64,000 nt of DNA from Spartinivicinus marinus (GTDB taxonomy: Bacteria; Pseudomonadota; Gammaproteobacteria; Pseudomonadales; Zooshikellaceae). The notes beneath the pieces were generated by a model. It saw nothing but the letters and a program-made list of their open reading frames with translations, searched no databases and was not told the origin of the DNA. The position numbers and the translations under genes are program-made. Shown here in pieces: positions 55,231-61,697 of the stretch. The stretch lies in NCBI RefSeq assembly GCF_026309355.1, contig NZ_JAPJZK010000001.1:6220501-6284500 (forward strand). Reading direction: 5' to 3'. Each line of letters opens with the position of its first letter. The stretch's first letter is position 1.

Positions 55231-55617
55231 TTGGTAACAAAGTTGCGCGCATTGCAGACTAAACAATGGATAATGACATTAGTGCTAACAGTATTGTGGC
55301 AACTAATGACGGTGTCTATTGTACAGGCAGACCACTGTAATCAGGGGCAAATGCTATTGAGCACTGCTACCCCTCATGCCAGTTGTCAATCATGCGAGCC
55401 CCAATTAAAACCAATCACTAATCCCTTTAACAAAACCAGCTCGATAGATAACCATTGTATAGATTGCAGCTCCTGTGTCACTTCCAGTACAACAGGGCTA
55501 ATTAATCAGCCTCTGCTGTTTAGGCAGCCTAAATCAATTCCCAATTATCCAACACTCACCGTTCAATTTACTGAAGCTATTCCCAACCGCCTATTACGCC
55601 CACCCATTTACGGCTAA
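55231..55617 (+). CDS. Exported Cys-rich small protein, possible metal-related
   Basis: A 128-residue protein with a hydrophobic N-terminal segment (about 14-30) and cleavage near VQA-D at about 34. The mature part has a CQSCEP motif and a CIDCSSC motif, then a C-terminal LLRPPIYG ending seen in copper-associated small exported proteins. The frame opens with a TTG at 55231; an ATG at 55273 is in frame but would shorten the signal peptide to about 20 residues. It lies between the DUF1326 gene and the DUF411 gene. It is either a periplasmic metal binder or a membrane-bound partner; unproven. Confidence 0.5.
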   Translation: MVTKLRALQTKQWIMTLVLTVLWQLMTVSIVQADHCNQGQMLLSTATPHASCQSCEPQLKPITNPFNKTSSIDNHCIDCSSCVTSSTTGLINQPLLFRQPKSIPNYPTLTVQFTEAIPNRLLRPPIYG

Positions 55618-55691
55618 TTCAACTGATCCAATTTAATGTTGTAACCAAACTATAGTGTCTTCCCTACAGGCCATCACAAAAGAGAGCGGAT

Positions 55692-55836
55692 AGCTTGTTG
55701 CTCCATATCGAACACTAAACTTATATTTATACTCTTTCATAACTCTCTTTAAGAAAGGTGTAGCGAAAGAGTATTGGTGAATAAATATGAAGAATACCCT
55801 ATCACTTCATATTTACCGGCTTTTGCGACAGCCTCT
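55692..55836. repeat. Decayed repeat elements before the DUF411 gene
   Basis: AGCTTGTTGCTCCATATCGA (55692-55711) is a half of a family A element. From 55752 to 55836 the ends AGAAAGGTGTAGCGAAAG and CTTTTGCGACAGCCTCT resemble the terminal repeats of the MITE at 20719, with several mismatches. The reading frame upstream of the DUF411 start exists only because it crosses this DNA. Confidence 0.5.
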
Positions 55837-55884
55837 AAGGGAAGGGAAAAGTATTTTTATGCAATTATTAAGGTATTTTCAGAA

Positions 55885-56373
55885 ATGAATGTTATTTATT
55901 TTCTTCGTCATTCTGTCATTTTTTGCTTGTCACTGTTGAGCATCATCACTTTTGCTCAAGACAAACCCTCTTTGGATACATTGTTACAGGTTTATAAAAG
56001 CCCACAGTGTGGTTGCTGTGTTAAGTGGGTAGATCATATTGAGCAAGCGGGGTTTACCACCCAGGTTATTAACACCAATACCTTGACTGAGATTAAAACG
56101 CAGTTTGCTATCGTTCCCAAACAACGCTCTTGCCATACAGCCGTGTCTCAACAGGGATATGTGTTTGAAGGACATATTCCCGCTAAAGTCATCAAACGTT
56201 TTTTACAGGAACAGCCCGATAATGCTATTGGACTCAGTGTTGCTGGCATGCCTGTAGGCAGCCCAGGGATGGAAGTTGAAAATAACTTTATGCCTTATCA
56301 GGTAGTACTGCTAATGAAAGATGGCACCACTCAAACGTATACGAAAATTGAGTCAGCAAAGCAGCAGTTTTAA
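55885..56373 (+). CDS. DUF411 metal-binding protein
   Basis: A 162-residue exported protein of the DUF411 family, often linked to copper resistance. The signal peptide ends near residue 25 (FAQD). The CxCC motif VYKSPQCGCCVKWVDH (about 34-49), RSCHTAV (about 80-86) and VAGMPVGSPGME (about 121-132) are the family marks and the cysteines are probable metal ligands. I chose the ATG at 55885 since it gives a clean signal peptide; the frame is open 37 codons further but overlaps repeat DNA. It ends before the arginine transport operon, in the opposite direction. Confidence 0.88.
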   Translation: MNVIYFLRHSVIFCLSLLSIITFAQDKPSLDTLLQVYKSPQCGCCVKWVDHIEQAGFTTQVINTNTLTEIKTQFAIVPKQRSCHTAVSQQGYVFEGHIPAKVIKRFLQEQPDNAIGLSVAGMPVGSPGMEVENNFMPYQVVLLMKDGTTQTYTKIESAKQQF

Positions 56374-56424
56374 TGCACTTTTTACCCAAGGAAACCAAGT
56401 AACAATTAATTGGTAGGTTATCGC

Positions 56425-56546
56425 CAAAGCGAATGGTTTTTAGGCGAGGCCACCGAGCGATGAAGCCCCAGGAGTTTAGATAAACTAAATGACTGGGGTG
56501 AGGAACGATGGTAACAAAGCCTAAAAATCATTCGCGAAGAGTATAT
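56425..56546. repeat. Palindromic element, family B, long copy
   Basis: AAAGCGAATGGTTTTTAGG on the left faces CCTAAAAATCATTCGCGAAG on the right. The interior has a GGAGTTTAGATAAACTAAAT stem. It lies between the convergent DUF411 gene and the arginine transport operon. Confidence 0.75.
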
Positions 56547-56551
56547 GTAAA

Positions 56552-56583
56552 CTTAAAAAGCTGCCTATGTTGAAATAGGCAGC
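56552..56583 (-). terminator. Intrinsic terminator of the arginine transporter operon
   Basis: On the minus strand GCTGCCTAT, a 6-base loop and ATAGGCAGC are followed by TTTTTAAG. The hairpin begins ten bases after the stop codon of the last permease gene. Confidence 0.8.
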
Positions 56584-56592
56584 ACAGTTAGA

Positions 56593-57282
56593 CTAAGTTC
56601 TTGGTCTTAAATGGGCATGCCAACGTCTTTCCAGCATTTTAAAGCCACCCACAATGAAAAACGTCACAATCATATACAACACACCGGCAGCAATAAATGC
56701 TTCAAAGGGGCTGTAGTAAGTTGAGTAAATTAATTTTGCTGCACCCGTCAAATCAACCAGCGTCACGGCACTCGCAATAGCACTGCCATGAAGCATAAAG
56801 ATCACTTCATTTCCGTATGCAGGTAATGCTCGACGAAACGCACTGGGAAAAACAATACGGTAAAAGGTTTGCCAAGGTGTCATTCCATAGGCTTTAGCTG
56901 CTTCAACTTCACCACGATCTGTCGTATTAATGGCACCACGTAAAATTTCAGCCGTATAAGCCGCTGTATTTAGGGTAAAAGCTAATAAAGCACACAGATA
57001 AGCTTCTTTAAAAAAGCCCCAGAAAACAGTGTCTCTTACCCATTCAGCCTGGCCAACCCCATAATAAATTAAATATAACTGAACCAGCAACGGGGTACCG
57101 CGAAAGAAATAGATAAAACTCCAAGCAAACCAGCGCAAAGATACATTTTTACCATTGCGCATGAGCGCCATTGGCACAGCTAAGATAAAACCAATCAGCA
57201 GGGATAATGAAACTAACTCTACCGTCAGCAGTAGCCCTTCCAGCAACTGAGGATAATTATCCTTGATAATATCAAAATCCAT
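56593..57282 (-). CDS. Arginine/ornithine ABC transporter permease, HisM/AotM-like
   Basis: A 229-residue inner-membrane permease of the polar amino acid family, with about five helices and the EAA loop GEVEAAKAYGMTPWQTFYRIVFP (its parts at about 146-168). It matches HisM/AotM in length and in the FRGTPLLVQLYLIYYG segment (about 60-75). The ATG at 57282 overlaps the stop codon of the upstream permease gene (TAATG), so translation is coupled. It pairs with the HisQ/AotQ-like permease and the ATPase below. Confidence 0.92.
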   Translation of the reverse strand: MDFDIIKDNYPQLLEGLLLTVELVSLSLLIGFILAVPMALMRNGKNVSLRWFAWSFIYFFRGTPLLVQLYLIYYGVGQAEWVRDTVFWGFFKEAYLCALLAFTLNTAAYTAEILRGAINTTDRGEVEAAKAYGMTPWQTFYRIVFPSAFRRALPAYGNEVIFMLHGSAIASAVTLVDLTGAAKLIYSTYYSPFEAFIAAGVLYMIVTFFIVGGFKMLERRWHAHLRPRT

Positions 57283-57995
57283 TAGTGGGTCTCCCGTTTT
57301 ACACAAGCACCATAATGGTTTTCAGCCCACTGTAACAGCGCTACTGATATAGAAGTAAATATTAAGAAAATGACGGCAACCGCCAAGAAAAAGATAAATG
57401 GCTCTTGGGTAGAACCTGACGCCAGATGCGCCTTTCTCACCATATCTTCTAAACCAATTAATGAAACGAGAGCCGTTGCTTTTAGTAACACCAGCCAATT
57501 ATTCCCTAAACCTGGTAACGCATGACGCATCATTTGCGGAAATAAAATCCGATGAAAAACTTGCCAGCGGGTCATTCCATAAGCACTGCCTGCTTCCAGT
57601 TGACCTTGATCGACCGCTAAAATCGCTCCTCTAAAGGTTTCTCCCATATAGGCACCATAAATAAAGCCAATGGTAATGACGCCAGAAATGAAGGGATCAA
57701 TATCAATATAATCGTCATAGCCAATACTTGCTGCTAAGTCATTAATCAACAGCTGGCCGCCATAAAATACCAAAAACATTAATACCAGCTCAGGAATACC
57801 ACGAATAACAGTGGTATATACACTGGCCAACCAGCGAGCTAACAGGTTTCTAGAGAGTTTACCCAGCGCGGCTAACATGCCAAGTAAAACAGCAATTAAT
57901 AAGGATAATAATGCCAACTCAATGGTTAATAATGCACCATCCAGGATTGAGCTGGCATATTCAATCGGGTGTGGAGCGTCACTTGCTTGCGCCAT
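57282..57995 (-). CDS. Arginine/ornithine ABC transporter permease, HisQ/AotQ-like
   Basis: A 237-residue inner-membrane permease with the usual five-helix layout and the EAA loop GQLEAGSAYGMTRWQVFHRILFP (its parts at about 130-152). The segment TTVIRGIPELVLMFLVFYGG (about 66-85) is typical of HisQ/AotQ. It follows the binding-protein gene on the minus strand after a 129-base gap that contains a hairpin, and is directly coupled to the second permease gene. Confidence 0.92.
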   Translation of the reverse strand: MAQASDAPHPIEYASSILDGALLTIELALLSLLIAVLLGMLAALGKLSRNLLARWLASVYTTVIRGIPELVLMFLVFYGGQLLINDLAASIGYDDYIDIDPFISGVITIGFIYGAYMGETFRGAILAVDQGQLEAGSAYGMTRWQVFHRILFPQMMRHALPGLGNNWLVLLKATALVSLIGLEDMVRKAHLASGSTQEPFIFFLAVAVIFLIFTSISVALLQWAENHYGACVKRETH

Positions 57996-58041
57996 ACAAC
58001 TGTCTCAATATGCACAATGAAAAGTCATTCGCGAAGGATAT

Positions 58042-58084
58042 AAAATAATAAAGGGCACCTTAACTATCATTAAATTGTGCCCTT
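58042..58084 (-). terminator. Attenuator-like hairpin between binding protein and permeases
   Basis: On the minus strand AAGGGCAC, an 18-base loop and GTGCCCTT are followed by TATTATTTTA. It lies between the binding-protein and permease genes, where a partial terminator would keep the binding protein in excess. A family B fragment (GTCATTCGCGAAGGATATA, 58023-58041) follows. Confidence 0.55.
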
Positions 58085-58124
58085 CTGGATGACCTCTTTT
58101 TACAGTAACAACTAAGCTTATTGA

Positions 58125-58901
58125 TTAGTCGCCATAAATATCAAAGTCAAAATAGTTGGCTCTGATTTTATCGTAAGTACCGTCTTTACGAATCTGCTCA
58201 ATCGCCATATTTAACTTATCTTTTAAGTCTTTATCCCGCTTACGTAAGGCAATCCCAATGCCTTCACCGAACCAACGTTTATCAGTAATATCAGGTCCGA
58301 CAAACTCAAATTTATCATCATTTCCTTTTTTCAAGAAACCATCATTTAGTGGAATAATATCACCTAATAATAAATCCAATCGGCCAGCTTTCATATCTAG
58401 ATAAGCTTCATCCTGGGTGCCATAGCGCTTAATCGTCACCACTTCACCGTATTTTTCAGTGATATATTTATCTGCAACCGTTGAACGTTGAACACCAACC
58501 GTTTTGCCTTTTAAGCCTCCATCAGTTACTTCAATGCTAGAACCTTTTTTACGAATAAATTTGACAGGGGTATGGTAATATTTGTTGGTAAAAGCGACTT
58601 TCTTTTTCCGTTCTTCAGTAATCGACATAGATGCAACAATTGCATCATACTTGCGGGCAAGCAGCGCAGGAATAATACCGTCCCAATCTTGTGGTACCAA
58701 TTTACATTCTGCTTTCATGGCCGCACACAGCGCATTGGCAATATCAATATCAAAGCCTTTTAATTCGCCCTTTTCTGTTGTCCAGCTAAATGGAGGATAT
58801 GCGCCTTCTACGCCAATTCGCACTTTTTTCCATTCTTTAGCAGTTGCGGTTGTTGCACAAACGGCCAGTAATACTGCCCCTATTAACTTCAAAGGTTTCA
58901 T
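58125..58901 (-). CDS. Arginine/ornithine periplasmic binding protein, ArgT/AotJ-like
   Basis: A 258-residue family 3 solute-binding protein. Signal peptide MKPLKLIGAVLLAVCATTATA with cleavage near residue 21. The mature start VRIGVEGAYPPFSW, the ELKGFDIDIANALC segment, SMSITEERKKKVAFTNKYY (about 92-110) and the C-terminal DGTYDKIRANYFDFDIYGD are characteristic of the lysine/arginine/ornithine-binding group. It is the upstream gene of the permease pair; the ATPase gene precedes it by 186 bases, a gap holding a repeat. Confidence 0.93.
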   Translation of the reverse strand: MKPLKLIGAVLLAVCATTATAKEWKKVRIGVEGAYPPFSWTTEKGELKGFDIDIANALCAAMKAECKLVPQDWDGIIPALLARKYDAIVASMSITEERKKKVAFTNKYYHTPVKFIRKKGSSIEVTDGGLKGKTVGVQRSTVADKYITEKYGEVVTIKRYGTQDEAYLDMKAGRLDLLLGDIIPLNDGFLKKGNDDKFEFVGPDITDKRWFGEGIGIALRKRDKDLKDKLNMAIEQIRKDGTYDKIRANYFDFDIYGD

Positions 58902-58925
58902 GAATAACCCCCATTCAATTATTGT

Positions 58926-59051
58926 TATCCCCGTCGCGAATCATTTTTAGGTTTTGTTATCGTCGCTCCTCACCCCAATCACCTATTAATATAGGCTCAT
59001 GGAGCTTCGTCACTTGATAGCCTCACCTAAAAACCCTTCGCATTGGGTATA
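58926..59051. repeat. Palindromic element, family B, long copy
   Basis: GTCGCGAATCATTTTTAGG on the left faces CCTAAAAACCCTTCGCATTG and GGTATAT on the right. It lies between the ATPase gene and the binding-protein gene of the arginine transporter, where it could separate their mRNA levels. Confidence 0.75.
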
Positions 59052-59086
59052 TTAACCCTAGCCAGTGATCGAATGATCTGCTAGCT

Positions 59087-59857
59087 CTAGTAGCTACTCG
59101 CTAGAAATTGTTTTAAGCGCTCGGATTTTGGATAATTAAATAACTCATCCGGTGCGCCCTGTTCTTCAATGGTGCCTTGATGTAAAAACATCACGTGATT
59201 ACACACATCTTTAGCAAAAGCCATTTCATGGGTAACAATTAACATTGTGCGCCCTTCTTCTGCTAAACCTCGCATGACCTTCAGTACTTCACCAACCAAC
59301 TCAGGGTCAAGCGCGGAAGTAGGTTCATCAAATAACATGACTTCAGGGTCCATGGCCAGTGCCCGTGCAATGGCTGCACGCTGCTGCTGTCCTCCTGATA
59401 AATGGCTGGGATAGTAGTCTTTACGTTGATAAATACCGACTTTATGGAGTAAAGCTTCTGCCCTTTCGATGGCTTCAGCTTTAGTTAGTTTCAATACACG
59501 AATAGGTGCCTCAATGATATTGTCAAGAATGGTCATGTGAGACCATAAATTGAAGCTTTGAAATACCATGGATAAACGCGAGCGAATTCGTTCAACCTGT
59601 CGCATATCAGCTGGTACGCGTTCCTTACCACGTCCAATTTTCATCGCGATGGGTTCGCCATGCACTTTAACTTCGCCAGCAGTTGGAATTTCCAGCATAT
59701 TCACACAGCGTAAAAAGGTACTTTTACCTGAGCCGGATGAACCAATCATGGAAATCACATCACCTTTACGGGCAGTAAGTGAAACCCCTTTTAACACTTC
59801 AGCTTTGCCAAAATGCTTATGAATATCAATTAATTCTAATGCGGGTATATCTGACAT
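59087..59857 (-). CDS. Arginine/ornithine ABC transporter ATPase, HisP/AotP-like
   Basis: A 256-residue nucleotide-binding subunit. Walker A is GSSGSGKST (about 38-46), the signature [16 protein letters not shown] is near 153-168, Walker B is [13 protein letters not shown] near 173-185 and the switch histidine lies in [12 protein letters not shown] near 207-218. The [19 protein letters not shown] start is that of HisP/ArtP/AotP. It drives import through the two permeases downstream. The long upstream gap (418 bases) may contain its promoter and a weak ArgR-like half-site. Confidence 0.94.
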   Translation of the reverse strand: MSDIPALELIDIHKHFGKAEVLKGVSLTARKGDVISMIGSSGSGKSTFLRCVNMLEIPTAGEVKVHGEPIAMKIGRGKERVPADMRQVERIRSRLSMVFQSFNLWSHMTILDNIIEAPIRVLKLTKAEAIERAEALLHKVGIYQRKDYYPSHLSGGQQQRAAIARALAMDPEVMLFDEPTSALDPELVGEVLKVMRGLAEEGRTMLIVTHEMAFAKDVCNHVMFLHQGTIEEQGAPDELFNYPKSERLKQFLASSY

Positions 59858-60275
59858 TATTGTTTTCTCGCGCCCTTAAAGCACACTCCACTATACACTT
59901 CATTAAATACTACAAATAAGCAAACACATCATAATTTTTTGTAAGCGCCCTGTTAATGTGTTTGATTAAACTATTGTTTTTCTGTGTCTATCATTATTTT
60001 AGCTGTAAATAGTGCCCTCCCCGTTGCTTTAATTAAGCAACAAAAGCAGCCTTGAGTTACATTGCGCCCATTTAATAACTGATTTTGTCACTCAAGCAGG
60101 AAAGATGGTAACGGTTTAATCCTCGCTCTGTCATCCACATTACCAAAATATTTCAGTAAGGAATGTCGGTATTTTGCCAAAAAGTTTTATTATGGCGACC
60201 ATTTTATACCCAATCAGCCAAAAAGTTTTTGAAATATGACATTTTTCACCTTAGCAAAGGCGAAGATAGTTTTGA
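59858..60275. other. Upstream region of the arginine transporter operon
   Basis: No gene is seen in these 418 bases. On the minus strand GGTCGC followed after eight bases by AA (start near 60202) resembles one ArgR half-site of the Pseudomonas type (TGTCGC, eight bases, AA), with 5 of 6 positions of the hexamer; a second half-site in tandem is poor. AT-rich stretches around 59930-60000 could carry the promoter. Confidence 0.35.
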
Positions 60276-61271
60276 TTACTTCTCATTCAACAATTGCTGT
60301 CTTTCTTGTCGAGGGGTCACACCAAAGTGACTCCGATACGTAGTACTAAAATGTGATGCTGTAGCAAAACCGCAGCTTAACCCCACTTGAGCTATCGCCT
60401 TGTCGGTCTGCTGTAACAACTGTCTGGCACGCTCTAAGCGCAGCTGTAAATAGTATTTTGAAGGGACACTTTGCAGATGCTTTTTGAATAATCGCTCTAA
60501 ATGCCGCCTAGATACCCCAACATGAAAAGCCAGATCATCAGTGCTTAAAGGCTCTTCTATATTGGCTTCCATCAAAGTAACCGCTTCCACCAGTTTGCTA
60601 TGGCTAGTACCAATCCGCACTTTCAATGGAGCCCGCTGTGGGTCTTCACCGGGACGAATGCGCTCACAAACGAACTGTTCTGAAATGGCGGATGCCAATT
60701 CCAGCCCATGGTGTTTACCAATTAAAAACAGCATCATGTCCATCGCAGCAGTACCTCCACTGCAAGTAAACCGATTACTATCAATTTCAAACAAGTGATT
60801 AGATACAATCGTTTGAGGAAACTCTTCCCGTAAACTGGCAATATCCCACCAATGAATTGTGGCCCGATACCCCTCCAGCAACCCTGCACAAGCTAATAAA
60901 TAGCTACCGGTGCCAATTCCACCTAAAGCGATCTGCTGATTTTTATCTTGCTGCCTTAGCCAGGCAATCACTGACTCATTACCCGTTCTGGCCACTGGGC
61001 TGGCTCCTACCACAAACAAAGCATCCAGTGGCGGAATCTGATCCAGAGCCGTATCCACTTGAACCGACGCACCACAACTGCTGGCTACTGCAGCACCTTC
61101 CGCACTAATAGTGACCGTTTCGTAAAGGTTATTTCCACTCACCCAATTCGCCATACGCAGTGGTTCAATCGCAGACGAAAAGCCAATAAGGGAGAAGTTC
61201 GGCAACAGTAAAAAGCCAAAATGCAATGGTTGATTTGTTTTGCTTATAGCGGCTAAATCAGTGACGACCAT
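60276..61271 (-). CDS. ArgR-like AraC-family regulator with DJ-1/PfpI-type domain
   Basis: A 331-residue regulator of the GlxA/ArgR group: an N-terminal amidotransferase-like domain (LHFGFLLLPNFSLIGFSSAIEPLRMAN region, about 16-42, to about 190) and a C-terminal AraC HTH (LAFHVGVSRRHLERLFKKHL near 245-264, and VGLSCGFATASHFSTTYRSHFGVTPRQER-type second motif, about 294-322). Length and context match ArgR of Pseudomonas aeruginosa, which controls arginine uptake and catabolism genes including aot and gdhB. Both neighbours here are such genes. CdhR or GbdR-type carnitine/betaine regulators are the alternative. Confidence 0.88.
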   Translation of the reverse strand: MVVTDLAAISKTNQPLHFGFLLLPNFSLIGFSSAIEPLRMANWVSGNNLYETVTISAEGAAVASSCGASVQVDTALDQIPPLDALFVVGASPVARTGNESVIAWLRQQDKNQQIALGGIGTGSYLLACAGLLEGYRATIHWWDIASLREEFPQTIVSNHLFEIDSNRFTCSGGTAAMDMMLFLIGKHHGLELASAISEQFVCERIRPGEDPQRAPLKVRIGTSHSKLVEAVTLMEANIEEPLSTDDLAFHVGVSRRHLERLFKKHLQSVPSKYYLQLRLERARQLLQQTDKAIAQVGLSCGFATASHFSTTYRSHFGVTPRQERQQLLNEK

Positions 61272-61384
61272 TCATTCAAAGCCTTAAAATACTACACTTG
61301 ATTACAAGCACTGGCCTAACTTACCCAGAGCCACCTGGCGTACTGAGTTATATTAGCCCTGAGCATTTTTCAAATGAGTAATGG

Positions 61385-61405
61385 TTAGTTTTAAAATATG
61401 CGACA
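61385..61405 (-). promoter_or_regulatory. ArgR-type half-site upstream of gdhB and argR
   Basis: On the minus strand TGTCGC (61405-61400) is followed by eight bases and AA, which fits the published Pseudomonas ArgR half-site. A second tandem half-site is not seen. It lies in the 426-base divergent region between the regulator and gdhB. The rest of this region shows no other feature I can support. Confidence 0.4.
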
Positions 61406-61697
61406 CTTAAAAGTGTTCACTAAGAGACTATTTCGCCAATTATAGCCAGATTAGAGGAGCAAACAACCTTACTAAAAAAGAAAAAATGTCATGCCTTTTA
61501 AAATCAAGGTCGCTTTCTTTATATTGAGTGACTATCGTTATGGATTGCTTTACCCCATAATTTAATCGTGCTACCTCCTAAAATAAGAGGCCTTTTATTA
61601 GGAGGCAGTGCTAATGCGATACCTCCCAAAGCTGCTGCAGTTAGGCAACAACTGCTTTGGGTAATATCATTCATTCGCGGTATGAAAAGACCCAGTC

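Noticed and set aside
55774-55884. N-terminal extension of the DUF411 gene
   Set aside because: It crosses decayed repeat DNA and would bury the signal peptide that begins at 55885.
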